Source of the DNA: Prevotella sp.
Lineage (GTDB): Bacteria > Bacteroidota > Bacteroidia > Bacteroidales > Bacteroidaceae
Direction: 5' to 3'
NCBI GenBank assembly: GCA_017619445.1
Contig: JAFZSI010000010.1
Location: 1 to 64,000 of the forward strand
Length of the DNA stretch: 64,000 bases
Below are positions 9,601-17,879 of the stretch, piece after piece; positions within the stretch are counted from its first letter, which is position 1; each line of letters begins with the position of its first letter. A program made the translations under genes and the position numbers. The notes beneath the pieces are model-generated. The model was given only the letters and a program-made list of their open reading frames with translations. It was not told where the DNA came from and made no database searches.

Positions 9601-11054
9601 GACTGGTTGAGAACAACATCATCTTTAAGAACGACACCATCCGCGACAAAGACCGCAACATCGGTATCGTGAGCGGCAGGCTACACCACGACCATCTAAG
9701 CGACCTCAGCTACGACATGGCCGTCAATGCAAAAAACCTGCTGGCCTACGACTTCAAGAGCTACGGCACAGACACCTTCTTTGGCACCGTTTGGGCCACA
9801 GGCAACTGCGCCATCCGTGGCAAGAGTGGTGAGGTGGTCATCGATGTCAACGCCACACCCGAGAAAGGCTCATTCCTGGAATACAATGCCTCCGCTCCCG
9901 ATGCCATCGGCAATCAGGAATTCATTCAGTGGCGCGACGTTACCCCAGATACCATTGCCTCTGCGCCCAACACCCAAACCCCATCACCCCCCACCCAACT
10001 CTCCCCCACCGGGGGCCAAGGGGGGCTTCAGACCGCTGACGTGGGTACCGACCTGCACATGAACTTCCTCATCAACACCACGCCCAATGCCACGCTGCGC
10101 CTGCTTATGGACAAAAACAGCGGCGACATGATTTACCTCAACGGTTCGGGCACCATACGCGCCACCTACTATAATAAAGGTAACTTCGACATGTTTGGCA
10201 CCTATCTCGTGGACCACGGCAACTATAAACTCACCATTCAGAACGTCATCAAGAAAGAATTCCAGTTCCAGCAGGGCGGTACCATTGTTTTCGGAGGCAA
10301 CCCCTACAACGCAGCCATCAACCTGCAGGCACTCTATACCGTTAACGGCGTGCCCCTGTCAGACCTCTCCATCGGCAACAGTTTCTCCAACAACAACGTG
10401 CGCGTTGATTGCATCATGAACATCACCGGCTCGCCCAACAACCCATTGGTTGATTTCGACCTTGACCTGCCCACCGTCAGTGCTGACGCCAAACAAATGG
10501 TGCGCAGCATCATCAACAGCCAGGAAGAAATGAACCAGCAAGTCATCTATCTGCTCGGCATCGGCCGCTTCTACACACAGGAGCCCAACAACGCCAGCGG
10601 ACAACAGACACAGGCCAGCCTCGCCATGCAAAGCCTGCTCAGCGGCACCATCAGCCAGCAAATCAACTCCGTGCTCAGCAGCATGTTCCGAAGCAGCAAC
10701 TGGAACTTCGGCGCCAACATCTCACCAGGCGACGAGGGCTTCAACAACGCCGAGTACGAAGGACTGCTCTCAGGCAGACTGCTCAACAACCGACTGCTCA
10801 TCAACGGACAGTTCGGATACCGCGACAATGCCAACGCCACCACCTCGTTCATCGGCGACTTCGACATACGTTACCTGCTCTTCCCCAGCGGCAGCATGGC
10901 CATCAAGGTGTATAACCAAACCAACGACCGCTACTTCACCCGCAACAGCCTCACCACGCAAGGCCTGGGACTCATCATGAAGAAAGACTTCGACGGGTTC
11001 AGCGACCTCTTTGGCACACGCCGCCGACAAAACAAGCAGTTCAACAGGCGTTGA
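6618..11054 (+). CDS. tamB: TamB-like translocation/assembly module protein (AsmA/DUF490 family)
   Basis: The 1478-aa product has an N-terminal membrane anchor (about residues 7-28), a long repetitive beta-rich body typical of the bridge-like RBG/AsmA group, and the conserved DUF490 C-terminal domain over roughly the last 420 residues. That domain includes SGTIRATYYNKG and LTIQNVIKKEFQFQQGG and ends in barrel-like strands. In proteobacteria TamB spans the periplasm and aids outer-membrane assembly or lipid transport; Bacteroidetes homologues are usually longer, as here. The start is TTG at 6618, chosen because it precedes MKTIKRIVYWTTWSL directly and fits the upstream promoter. A low-complexity Pro/Gly insert (residues about 1118-1140, positions 9971-10030) interrupts the domain boundary; see findings. 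No TamA partner is adjacent. Confidence 0.9.
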   Translation: MKTIKRIVYWTTWSLVALYLLIVVLLNVPTVQRYIGSEISEALSQKLGTEVSVGRVDLGLFNHIIIDDVNIYDQSGRRMLHASRIAARINLLALREDKIDLSSVLLFGLDGVFSQADAESKPNYQFVLDSLASKDTTSHKPLNLHINSLVVRNGALKYDRNDIPLTSGKFNPQHLEMKNISGRLKLQELTDSSLRLDVKKLSFSESSGIDLRRLSFKLDANKKKTLLSNFYLQLPNSHLLIDTLETAYSMMDGQISMPTLQFHGNIHDTKITPYDLRSFVPLLDTFKNPIYVNTTFSGTSTTLRVSKLHINSETNDMDLLANGWMTNWNNPHWNATIDNLNLSAEAIDFVTKNINGKSINIPEEITRLGDVHYRGVVGGSGKNISTKGILVSDAGNANLGVGIRGNSFTGRIETDGINLRRILANDDFGMIATRIDVDGQLHKGKKPNIKANGKISRFDFKSYSYHDITIDGSMRDNLFDGLFAINDPNGEINIQGQLISDAKELKANVKAEAHHLNPSAMKITDKWKDTVFDLNLDANLSGRDLNTLTGTLSMSDFSIKSPDTDYQLSHLDVMAEYEDGERNLHMNSDFAEMTVKGNYDYQTLLQSITNFIGSKLPTLPGLPPTTNSRNNNFTINATINQSDWLNKLLDVPLTLVEPAYVYGRMDDREHKLNLECSLPAIYYDGSRYEDTWLSLRTPNDTLFAQVNLLKVMDNGQRFTWSVSANAVNNRLQTLVSFNDNKPRPFRGSILAETDFYKNAQGKATAHINVRPSEILVSDTVWHVTPSEIIYNNDYLNIDHFSVEHNKQHLTITGRATKSASDSIVVDLRDVDVNYITNLVNFHAVEFGGLASGRASVRSVFSQPSATAKLTVNRFTFMDGYMGVLDAKADYDDKKQQINIDAIANDGPMARTIIKGFIAPARDQIDLGIDAWNTRLEFVEYFCNSFMRNTDIHGTGKLRLWGKLSELNLTGEAVANGTMEISSLNTKYWLENDTVRLVENNIIFKNDTIRDKDRNIGIVSGRLHHDHLSDLSYDMAVNAKNLLAYDFKSYGTDTFFGTVWATGNCAIRGKSGEVVIDVNATPEKGSFLEYNASAPDAIGNQEFIQWRDVTPDTIASAPNTQTPSPPTQLSPTGGQGGLQTADVGTDLHMNFLINTTPNATLRLLMDKNSGDMIYLNGSGTIRATYYNKGNFDMFGTYLVDHGNYKLTIQNVIKKEFQFQQGGTIVFGGNPYNAAINLQALYTVNGVPLSDLSIGNSFSNNNVRVDCIMNITGSPNNPLVDFDLDLPTVSADAKQMVRSIINSQEEMNQQVIYLLGIGRFYTQEPNNASGQQTQASLAMQSLLSGTISQQINSVLSSMFRSSNWNFGANISPGDEGFNNAEYEGLLSGRLLNNRLLINGQFGYRDNANATTSFIGDFDIRYLLFPSGSMAIKVYNQTNDRYFTRNSLTTQGLGLIMKKDFDGFSDLFGTRRRQNKQFNRR
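9971..10030. repeat. C/G-run insertion inside tamB
   Basis: C-tracts at 9973-9975, 9979-9982, 9987-9992, 9994-9996 and 10003-10007 are followed by G-tracts at 10011-10015 and 10020-10025. They encode a Pro/Thr/Gly-rich stretch (TPSPPTQLSPTGGQGG). The composition resembles the CCCTCCC/GGGAGGG spacer upstream of the PBP at 35500-35540. The C-tracts put a potential quadruplex on the minus strand. Confidence 0.5.
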
Positions 11055-11107
11055 GCCTGAATCTTTGTTCACAATACATTTGTTAATCCGAAATAAAAGT
11101 ATTTATC

Positions 11108-11884
11108 ATGAAAAAACTTAGTTATCTTTTCGTCATGCTCCTAATCTCAGCATGCACCAATGCAGCCAAACCCGGCAGCAACACCCCAACAACCATCAAC
11201 CAACAACCATCAACCAACAACCAACAACCAACAACCATCACCCAACAACCAACACCCATCAACGACGTTCGGGCCATGGGACTGTTCGGCCCCGTGTGCG
11301 AAGTGACAATCTTTGAGTATGATGCCTTCCAGGAAGGCGACAAACTGATCAAAGGCGATGAGATTGAAAACAACCGCAACCAGATGAAGTTCAATGCCAA
11401 AGGGCTTGTTACCCTTGACCTGTGGCGCGGCGAATACACCTACGATGCCAACGGCAAATTCGTGAAGGGAGTAAGCACAAAATCCAAGATGCGCCGCGAT
11501 GACAAGGGGCGTGTCGTGTTCTACAGCCAGCGAAACGACGATGAGGACGACGCCATGTTCCAAAACGAGTTCACCTACGACAACCAGGGGCGCATCGTCA
11601 AAATCGACCGACAGTTCTGGGAAACCACCGCACACGAGACATTTACCTACGAGGGCGATAACATCTACCCTTCCAAGCGAATCCTCAAATGCTTTGACGA
11701 GGGAACGGTCATCGACTCGGAAACCGAATACAAATACACCAAGTTCGACGACCATGGCAATTGGACAGAATGTGAGCTCAGCTACAGAACCACTGAGGGC
11801 GAGGAAGCTGGCGAAGATGAACTCACCAACGTCACACACACCAAAGGCAACGCCATTCAGGTGCGCAACATCAAATACTACTAA
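11108..11884 (+). CDS. Lipoprotein with YD-like repeats and a heptad-repeat linker
   Basis: A 258-aa secreted lipoprotein of unknown function. The signal MKKLSYLFVMLLISAC ends in a lipobox with Cys16. Next comes a low-complexity Thr/Asn/Gln/Pro linker (about residues 26-51). The body contains tyrosine-rich phrases such as GEYTYDANGKFVKG, NEFTYDNQGRIVKID and ETFTYEGDNIYP, resembling degenerate RHS/YD repeats found in Bacteroidetes surface lipoproteins. The linker is encoded by eleven 7-nt units, so unit gain or loss would shift the frame. It lies 53 bp after tamB on the same strand and may be co-transcribed. I do not recognise a specific function. Confidence 0.8.
   Translation: MKKLSYLFVMLLISACTNAAKPGSNTPTTINQQPSTNNQQPTTITQQPTPINDVRAMGLFGPVCEVTIFEYDAFQEGDKLIKGDEIENNRNQMKFNAKGLVTLDLWRGEYTYDANGKFVKGVSTKSKMRRDDKGRVVFYSQRNDDEDDAMFQNEFTYDNQGRIVKIDRQFWETTAHETFTYEGDNIYPSKRILKCFDEGTVIDSETEYKYTKFDDHGNWTECELSYRTTEGEEAGEDELTNVTHTKGNAIQVRNIKYY
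11184..11260 (+). repeat. Eleven 7-nt units inside a lipoprotein ORF
   Basis: Units read CCCCAAC, AACCATC, AACCAAC, AACCATC, AACCAAC x3, AACCATC, ACCCAAC, AACCAAC, ACCCATC. Three units equal 21 nt, so the protein shows a 7-residue pattern (QQPTTI-like). One unit more or less would frameshift the gene just downstream of the lipidated cysteine. Confidence 0.85.
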
Positions 11885-12245
11885 CAGCGCATCCCCGCTC
11901 CTGCTCCACGCCATTTGTGTTGAATAGCACAAACGTACACATAGATTTCACAAACGCACGGTTTAGGTTTTTCCCACGAATGGGCAAAATCATAGACCGT
12001 GCGTTTATTTTCAAATTTTCTAGAAAATTTCACCGTAAAGCTTTACTTTGTATTCGTAAAGTGATGCTTTGTAACCGTAAAGGGGCACTTTACGGCAGAG
12101 AACCTATTATTTGCGGATTTACAGGGCTTTTTGCAGGAAATGAAGAACGTGTTTCTGGGCATACTTTTCCGAAAAAGCAAGCGTTTGTGCACAATTTGTT
12201 CACAAAACGAAAACATGAGCATGTTTCTACGTCATGGAACCATGT
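11885..12245. other. Convergent intergenic region, no gene
   Basis: This gap between two convergent genes holds repeat copy B (12003-12095) and a pair of 8-bp sites, TTTGTGCACA and TGTTCACAAA at 12184-12206. A weak AT-rich hairpin (12211-12226) may help terminate the minus-strand transglycosylase gene. I see no open frame with coding character. Confidence 0.6.
12003..12095. repeat. 21-bp-unit / CTAG-palindrome element, copy B
   Basis: It has a perfect 18-bp palindrome AAATTTTCTAGAAAATTT at 12013-12030. The 21 bases ending at CTAG start with GTTTATTTTC. After the core, 21-bp steps begin at 12025, 12046 (CTTTGTATTCG), 12067 (CTTTGTAACCG) and 12088 (CTTTACGG). The CGTAAAG motif recurs four times. 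It sits between a plus-strand and a minus-strand gene. Confidence 0.75.
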
Positions 12246-13445
12246 TCAGACATGGAAACGGTGCTTATGCTTGGCTTTCTGGGGCAGGCGGTAGGTGCCT
12301 CCCTGTCCAGGAGGCAGGGAGCCTGAGCGGGCAACACCACGGTATTGGTCGTAGCGCTGCTGAATCTTATAGACATAATCAACGGTCTCGTTGCCGCGCA
12401 TATAGCCGTGCTTGACAACAGGGTCGCGATAGTACTCGGGCTCACGCAACTTGAGGACAAACTCGGCCACGTCGCGCCACCGCTGTGGATTGCGCCCGTT
12501 TTTCTGGGTGAGAGCCATGGCGTCGCGTATGTGGTGATAGCCGCCGTTGTAGCTTGCGAGAACGAAGTTGATGCGCTCCTTGCGGTCGCGTATGTCGGTG
12601 AAGTAGCCCGAGAGTTCGAGGATGTATTTGCCCGCCGCCGCGATGTTGGCCTCGGGGTCGTGCATCTTGTCGCGCGGCAATCCGAGGTGGTCTGCGGTGC
12701 CTGGCATAATCTGCATGAGTCCTCTTGCGCCTGCCCACGAGCGTGCCTGTGGGTCAAATGTGGATTCCTGATAGCATTGCGCGGCCATGAGGCGCCAGTC
12801 CCAGCGCGCCATGGGGGCATAGGTCATAAAGAGCTTGTCGTAACGTGAAATAACACCGCCGGCACGGTTGAGCATGGGTGCGAAGACGCGTCGCTTGACG
12901 CTGCGGGCTGAGAGCAGAAAGGCCTCTTCTTTTTTTATCTCAGCGAGCATGGAGGGTTGGAACCAGCGGTCGAGGGTATCGGCCAGCTCAACATTGTCGC
13001 GCTGCACGGCCCACGACACGTGGAGCGAATCGACCTTGGCACCACAGTAGCGGAGGCTGTCGCTGCCCTGCAGGTTCTGCGGAAGCATGAAGGCAATGAG
13101 GTCGGCCTCGCCGTGGCGCAGGCGGCTGACCATCTCGGCGGTGTCCTTGCACACCTCGACACGGACGCTTACGCCCAGTGTTCGGGCAAACTTGTCGCAT
13201 AGCAGGTATTGTGTACCCATGCCGTGGCCGTGATAGTCGTAGTAGGTCTCAGGTCCACTCATGGTAAGCATGATGAGCTCGCCGTTGGTGACCATGTCGC
13301 CCATGGTGAAATCGTCGTTGGCGGGTACGGGCGCATCTTTTACCTCGCCCCAGGGAGTAATGATGCGTGTGTCTTGTTTCTCCTGCTTGCAAGCGGCAAA
13401 CAAGAGAAGAGTGATGAGGGTATATAAAAGCGTTTTTAGTTTCAA
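12246..13445 (-). CDS. MltF-like membrane-bound lytic murein transglycosylase
   Basis: A lipoprotein that cleaves peptidoglycan glycan strands in the periplasm. The 399-aa protein has signal MKLKTLLYTLITLLLFAAC with Cys19 as lipid site. A solute-binding-protein-3-like domain follows (about residues 30-240, with FTMGDMVTNGELIMLTMSG and GMGTQYLLCDKFA). The C-terminal SLT domain (about 255-380) has catalytic Glu in QCYQESTFDPQA, then GARGLMQIMPGTA and ASYNGGYHHI. The arrangement is that of MltF (YfhD), in which the N-terminal domain regulates activity. It is divergent from hisG, with a -7 box TACTTTTG on the minus strand at 13485-13492. Confidence 0.92.
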   Translation of the reverse strand: MKLKTLLYTLITLLLFAACKQEKQDTRIITPWGEVKDAPVPANDDFTMGDMVTNGELIMLTMSGPETYYDYHGHGMGTQYLLCDKFARTLGVSVRVEVCKDTAEMVSRLRHGEADLIAFMLPQNLQGSDSLRYCGAKVDSLHVSWAVQRDNVELADTLDRWFQPSMLAEIKKEEAFLLSARSVKRRVFAPMLNRAGGVISRYDKLFMTYAPMARWDWRLMAAQCYQESTFDPQARSWAGARGLMQIMPGTADHLGLPRDKMHDPEANIAAAGKYILELSGYFTDIRDRKERINFVLASYNGGYHHIRDAMALTQKNGRNPQRWRDVAEFVLKLREPEYYRDPVVKHGYMRGNETVDYVYKIQQRYDQYRGVARSGSLPPGQGGTYRLPQKAKHKHRFHV

Positions 13446-13525
13446 TTTACGTATGGCGGCCTACAATTTGCGGCCAGACGCGTGCAAAAGTAATGAAAAT
13501 TCTTTCAGATATTGACATTTTTGCG

Positions 13526-13533
13526 TATTTTTG
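13526..13533 (+). promoter_or_regulatory. -7 box for the hisGDC unit
   Basis: TATTTTTG matches TAnnTTTG; no good -33 TTTG is visible at the usual distance. Transcription from here would give a leader of about 60 nt before the hisG ATG at 13599. A minus-strand -7 box for the transglycosylase lies 34 bp away. Confidence 0.4.
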
Positions 13534-13598
13534 CACCCGCATTAGCGACATTTAAGAATTTAAGAGTATTATTAGTAAGTTTTTTATCAGAAATAGGT

Positions 13599-14450
13599 AT
13601 GTTAAGAATAGCTGTTCAGTCGAAAGGCCGTCTTTTTGAAGACACCATGAACTTGTTGGCAGAGGCCGACATCAAAGTGAGCGCGTCGCGCCGCACCCTT
13701 TTGGTGCAGAGTTCCAATTTCCCGCTCGAAGTGCTCTATCTTCGCGACGATGACATTCCGCAGAGCGTGGCCAGCGGCGTTGCCGACCTTGGCATTGTGG
13801 GCGAGAACGAGTTTGTGGAGCGCAATGAGGAGGCCGACATTGTGGACCGCTTAGGTTTCAGCAAGTGCCGCCTTTCGCTGGCTATCCCCAAGGAGATAGA
13901 TTATCCGGGCGTGGAGTGGTTCAACGGCAAGAAGATTGCCACCTCCTACCCTTTCATCCTGCAGAAGTTCATGAATGGGCACGGCATCAAAGCCGATATT
14001 CACGTCATCACGGGCAGCGTGGAGATTAGCCCGGGCATCGGACTGGCAGACGCCATCTTCGACATTGTGAGCAGTGGTTCGACCCTTGTGAGCAACAACC
14101 TGCGCGAGGTGGAAGTGGTGATGCAGAGCGAGGCGCTGCTCATTGCCAACAAGCAGCTGAGCGACGAGAAGCGGCAGACGCTGAATGACATGCTGTTCCG
14201 CTTTGAGGCTGTGCGCCAGGCGGAGGACAAGAAATATGTGCGCATGAATGCGCCCAAGGCACGGCTCAAGGAAATCATCGAGGTGCTGCCGGGACTGAAA
14301 AGCCCCACCATCATACCGCTGGCCGACGAAGAATGGTGCTCTGTACACACGGTGCTCGACCAGAAACGTTTCTGGGAAATCATTGGCAAGCTGAAGGAGC
14401 TTGGCGCACAGGGCATTCTGGTCACGCCCATCGAGAAAATGATTCTCTAA
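13599..14450 (+). CDS. hisG: ATP phosphoribosyltransferase, long form
   Basis: HisG makes phosphoribosyl-ATP, the first and feedback-regulated step of histidine synthesis. I start it at ATG 13599 (MLRIAVQSKGRLFEDTM), because a longer open frame from 13512 adds only leader sequence. The resulting 283 aa is a long-form HisG with its own C-terminal ACT-like regulatory domain, so no HisZ is needed. Family motifs are SGVADLGIVGEN (about residues 68-79) and DAIFDIVSSGSTL (PRPP-binding region, about 153-165). The C-terminal segment ELGAQGILVTPIEKMIL is the usual end. It is followed by hisD after 27 bases. Confidence 0.96.
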   Translation: MLRIAVQSKGRLFEDTMNLLAEADIKVSASRRTLLVQSSNFPLEVLYLRDDDIPQSVASGVADLGIVGENEFVERNEEADIVDRLGFSKCRLSLAIPKEIDYPGVEWFNGKKIATSYPFILQKFMNGHGIKADIHVITGSVEISPGIGLADAIFDIVSSGSTLVSNNLREVEVVMQSEALLIANKQLSDEKRQTLNDMLFRFEAVRQAEDKKYVRMNAPKARLKEIIEVLPGLKSPTIIPLADEEWCSVHTVLDQKRFWEIIGKLKELGAQGILVTPIEKMIL

Positions 14451-14477
14451 GCACCGAACATTCACAACAAAAAACCT

Positions 14478-15764
14478 ATGAACATCATCAGATATCCCCG
14501 ACGCGAGGAATGGAAAGAGATTGTTGAGCGTCCGCATCTCGACGTTTCGCAACTGAATGCCGTGGTCAGTGGTGTGCTCAACGACGTGCGCCAAAACGGC
14601 GACGAGGCCGTGAAGAAATATGAAGCTAAGTTTGACCATGCGCAACTAAGCTCGTTAGCGGTCAGCGAAGTGGAAATGGAAGAGGCTGAGCAGCTCATCG
14701 CACCGGAATTGCGCGATGCACTCGTGCTGGCCCACCACAACATCAAAGCATTTCATGAATCACAGCGCTTTGAAGGCAAGCCCGTTGAGACACAGCCTGG
14801 TGTGACGTGCTGGCAGAAGAGCGTGGCCATTGAGAAGGTGGGTCTCTACATCCCTGGTGGCACTGCCCCACTCTTTTCCACCGTTCTGATGTTGGCAACG
14901 CCTGCCAAAATCGCAGGATGCCGCGAGATTGTGCTTTGCACACCACCAAACGCCGAGGGGAAAGTGAATCCTGCCATTCTGGTGGCTGCCCGCGTGGCTG
15001 GTGTGAACCGCATATTCAAGGCCGGAGGCGTGCAGGCTATTGGCGCGATGGCATACGGCACAGAGAGTGTGCCCAAGGTGTATAAGATTTTCGGCCCTGG
15101 CAACCAGTATGTCATGGCCGCCAAGCAGCAAGTGTCGTTGCACGACTGTGCCATCGACATGCCCGCCGGTCCTTCCGAGGTATGCGTCATTGCTGATGAG
15201 ACCAGCAATCCACAATTCGTTGCAGCCGACTTGCTGTCACAGGCGGAACACGGAACAGACTCGCAAGTGCTGCTTATAACCACCAGTGAGAAGATGCTCG
15301 AAGAGGTGAGAAATGAGGTTGAACTGCAACTTCAGAAACTGCCACGTAAAGAAATTGCTGCCAAGGCTTTAGAAAACAGCAAGCTGGTGTTGGTAAACAA
15401 CAAGGAAAAGGCCATGGAACTAAGCAACACGTATGCGCCGGAGCACCTGATTCTGGCTACCGACGACCACGAGCAGCTGGCTGCCAAGGTGGTCAACGCA
15501 GGAAGTGTGTTCATGGGTCATCTGGCCTGTGAGAGTGCCGGTGACTATGCCAGCGGCACCAACCATACGCTGCCCACACACGGCTACGCAATGGCATATA
15601 ACGGGGTGAATCTGGACAGTTACAATCGGAAAATCACCTTCCAACACCTGACGGCTGAGGGCATACGCTCCATTGGCCGTGCCGTGGAACTGATGGCCGC
15701 AAATGAACAGCTCGACGCACACAAAAACGCCATGACCGTGCGCATCAACAGCCTGAAACATTAA
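14478..15764 (+). CDS. hisD: Histidinol dehydrogenase
   Basis: HisD performs the last two oxidations of histidine synthesis (L-histidinol to L-histidine) using NAD and zinc. The 428-aa length is normal. Motifs seen are EKVGLYIPGGTAPLFSTVLM (about residues 117-136), GPGNQYVMAAKQQV (about 206-219) and the signature AGPSEVCVIADET. The Zn/catalytic segments QAEHGTDSQ and APEHLIL are also present. It is the middle gene of hisG-hisD-hisC, 63 bases before hisC. That spacer is unusually rich in ATC/CTC words but has no clear hairpin. Confidence 0.97.
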   Translation: MNIIRYPRREEWKEIVERPHLDVSQLNAVVSGVLNDVRQNGDEAVKKYEAKFDHAQLSSLAVSEVEMEEAEQLIAPELRDALVLAHHNIKAFHESQRFEGKPVETQPGVTCWQKSVAIEKVGLYIPGGTAPLFSTVLMLATPAKIAGCREIVLCTPPNAEGKVNPAILVAARVAGVNRIFKAGGVQAIGAMAYGTESVPKVYKIFGPGNQYVMAAKQQVSLHDCAIDMPAGPSEVCVIADETSNPQFVAADLLSQAEHGTDSQVLLITTSEKMLEEVRNEVELQLQKLPRKEIAAKALENSKLVLVNNKEKAMELSNTYAPEHLILATDDHEQLAAKVVNAGSVFMGHLACESAGDYASGTNHTLPTHGYAMAYNGVNLDSYNRKITFQHLTAEGIRSIGRAVELMAANEQLDAHKNAMTVRINSLKH

Positions 15765-15827
15765 TCTCATCAACTCTCATCATTCACATCCATTCCCATA
15801 ACTCCCATAAACTCCAATCAAACCTCC

Positions 15828-16862
15828 ATGAAACCCTTAGAACAACTGGTTCGCCCCAACATCTGGCGACTTGCACCATACAGCAGTGCCCGCAACGAAT
15901 ACAGCGGACGCACAGCCCGCGTGTTTCTCGACGCTAACGAAAACCCGTACAACACTCCGCTCAACCGCTATCCCGACCCGCTGCAGACCGAGGTGAAACA
16001 GAAGCTGAGCAAGATTAAAGGCGTTACGCCCGATTGCATCTTCCTCGGCAACGGAAGCGACGAGGCCATCGACTTGCCCTACCGTTGTTTCTGCGAGCCG
16101 GGCAAAGACAATGTGGTGGCCATGGAGCCCACCTACGGCATGTATAAGGTGTGTGCCGACATCAATGATGTGGAATACCGCCCCGTATTGCTTGACGAAC
16201 AGTTCCAGATAAGCGCTGAGAAGTTGTTGGCAGCCTGCGACGAGAACACGAAAATCATCTGGATTTGCTCGCCCAACAACCCGACGGGCAACAGCATCCG
16301 CCGCGAGGAAATTCTTAAGACCATTGAGCAGTTTCAGGGCTTTGTCATTGTTGATGAGGCGTACATAGATTTCTCAACACAAAAATCGCTGCGCCAAGAA
16401 CTGGCAAAACATCCCAACCTCATAGTTCTCAACACGTTCAGCAAGGCTTGGGGATGCGCCGCCATCAGGTTGGGAATGGCATTTGCCAGACCCGAAATCG
16501 TGGGGTTGTTCAACAAAGTTAAATACCCCTACAACATCAACCTGCTTACCCAGCAACAGGCACTCGAAGCGCTGAACGACCCCTACGAGATTGACAAATG
16601 GGTTAAGATATTGCTGCAGGAACGTAGCCGCATGATTGATGCTTTCAAACTGCTGCCCATTTGCAAGAAAGTTTATCCAACTGATGCCAATTTCTTTCTG
16701 TGCAAGATGACCGACGCGCAGAAAATCTACGACTATCTGGTGGACCGCGGCATTATTGTGCGCAACCGCAGCCGCATACAGCTGTGCAACAATTGCCTGC
16801 GTGTGACCATTGGCACCAAAAGCGAAAACAACGAAATATTGGCCGCCTTGCGCCAGTACTAA
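15828..16862 (+). CDS. hisC: Histidinol-phosphate aminotransferase
   Basis: HisC is a PLP enzyme transferring an amino group from glutamate to imidazole-acetol phosphate. The 344-aa protein is a class I/II aminotransferase: [16 protein letters not shown] at the start, CSPNNPTGN (about residues 145-153), IVDEAYIDF and the PLP lysine in [15 protein letters not shown] (about 202-216). It closes the his cluster here. hisB, which commonly follows hisC in Bacteroidetes, is absent and must be elsewhere, if present. Confidence 0.96.
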   Translation: MKPLEQLVRPNIWRLAPYSSARNEYSGRTARVFLDANENPYNTPLNRYPDPLQTEVKQKLSKIKGVTPDCIFLGNGSDEAIDLPYRCFCEPGKDNVVAMEPTYGMYKVCADINDVEYRPVLLDEQFQISAEKLLAACDENTKIIWICSPNNPTGNSIRREEILKTIEQFQGFVIVDEAYIDFSTQKSLRQELAKHPNLIVLNTFSKAWGCAAIRLGMAFARPEIVGLFNKVKYPYNINLLTQQQALEALNDPYEIDKWVKILLQERSRMIDAFKLLPICKKVYPTDANFFLCKMTDAQKIYDYLVDRGIIVRNRSRIQLCNNCLRVTIGTKSENNEILAALRQY

Positions 16863-17029
16863 GTTGAGGCCTTGAGGAAAGGCAAAGGAGTGAATTATCG
16901 TGGCAAATGACTGAATAAACAGGCAAAACTGCAATTTGTTGTTAAAAATACGAAATAAAAATAACACATACGCGAATATTTGATTAATTTTGTGCCCGCT
17001 TAAGACAATTACTTTCCAAAATTAGAAAA

Positions 17030-17713
17030 ATGAAGAAATTATTGTGTATCATTTCTGTTGCGCTGGTTGTTCTGACAGGCTGCAACAACAAGAAAGGTTT
17101 TCAGGGTATTTCTGCAAGCGAAGATCCGGCAGCTGAGTTAGTCATGGCTGCCGTGGAAGAATGCGACACTCTTCAGAATGTTCTGCTTACACAGATTGAA
17201 GCGCAGGATATAAAAGGACTTACACAAGCCATTGTTCAAGCGCAAGAACGCATCACCGAACTGGCCGACAGCGGCGAGGTGGAAGTGGCGCGTGTCTATG
17301 CCATGAAACTTCATCAGGTTATCAAGGACAATGCTGAGGACATCAAGGCCTTCGGTATTGACGACCCGACACTCAACCAGATTGTGATGAAGATTTCAAA
17401 TATGCCTTTATCAGCTTCTGACGATGCTGCCACCATCGTGAAAGCGTTGGGAGCAGCCACAAAGGAAGGGGCTAAACAGGCTACAGAATCAACCATTCGG
17501 CGCTATCAGTCGCCCAAGCCTGCTGCCGTTGAGCCTGCACCTCAGGCTACTCCAGCACCAGAACCCGCTCCTGAACGCCAGGCTGCACCTGCAAAACCCG
17601 CAGCAAAGCCTGCTCAACCCGCAGCAAAACCCGCCGCTCCTGCACAACCTGCCGCTAAGCCTGCAGCACCTGCACCCAAGCGGAAAGACGACGGCGGCGA
17701 AGTGAGGCTCTAA
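17030..17713 (+). CDS. Lipoprotein with helical domain and Ala/Pro-rich tail
   Basis: A 227-aa lipoprotein of unknown function. The signal MKKLLCIISVALVVLTGC has a lipobox with Cys18. Residues about 30-160 are predicted helical and charged (VLLTQIEAQDIKGLTQAIV and similar). The last 65 residues are a low-complexity Ala/Pro/Lys region with repeated PAAKPA words, ending KRKDDGGEVRL. Such tails can span or associate with peptidoglycan, but that is inference. It has its own -7 box (TAATTTTG at 16985-16992) and a strong terminator at 17791, so it is probably monocistronic. Confidence 0.8.
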   Translation: MKKLLCIISVALVVLTGCNNKKGFQGISASEDPAAELVMAAVEECDTLQNVLLTQIEAQDIKGLTQAIVQAQERITELADSGEVEVARVYAMKLHQVIKDNAEDIKAFGIDDPTLNQIVMKISNMPLSASDDAATIVKALGAATKEGAKQATESTIRRYQSPKPAAVEPAPQATPAPEPAPERQAAPAKPAAKPAQPAAKPAAPAQPAAKPAAPAPKRKDDGGEVRL

Positions 17714-17790
17714 GTCGGTTCAGAGTTAGCAATCACGAGTCAAGAGTAAAAACGCAGGGAAATGGCGTAACAAGCCTTAAGAGATAGTAT

Positions 17791-17843
17791 TAGGAGCTAA
17801 GAGTAATGCAAATGTAGCAACTCTTAGCTCCTATTCTTTTTTG
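17791..17843 (+). terminator. Rho-independent terminator
   Basis: Perfect 14-bp arms (17791-17804, TAGGAGCTAAGAGT, and 17820-17833) with a 15-nt loop are followed by TTCTTTTTTG on the plus strand. It ends the 17030 lipoprotein transcript before the convergent glycoside hydrolase gene. Confidence 0.85.
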
Positions 17844-17879
17844 TTCTCTACTACTCATATCAGTTTTCTTCAACTCCCG

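Noticed and set aside
12003-12095. Ends of a MITE or transposon
   Set aside because: The palindrome is internal to a 21-bp array, there is no flanking target duplication, and no full-length element is seen.
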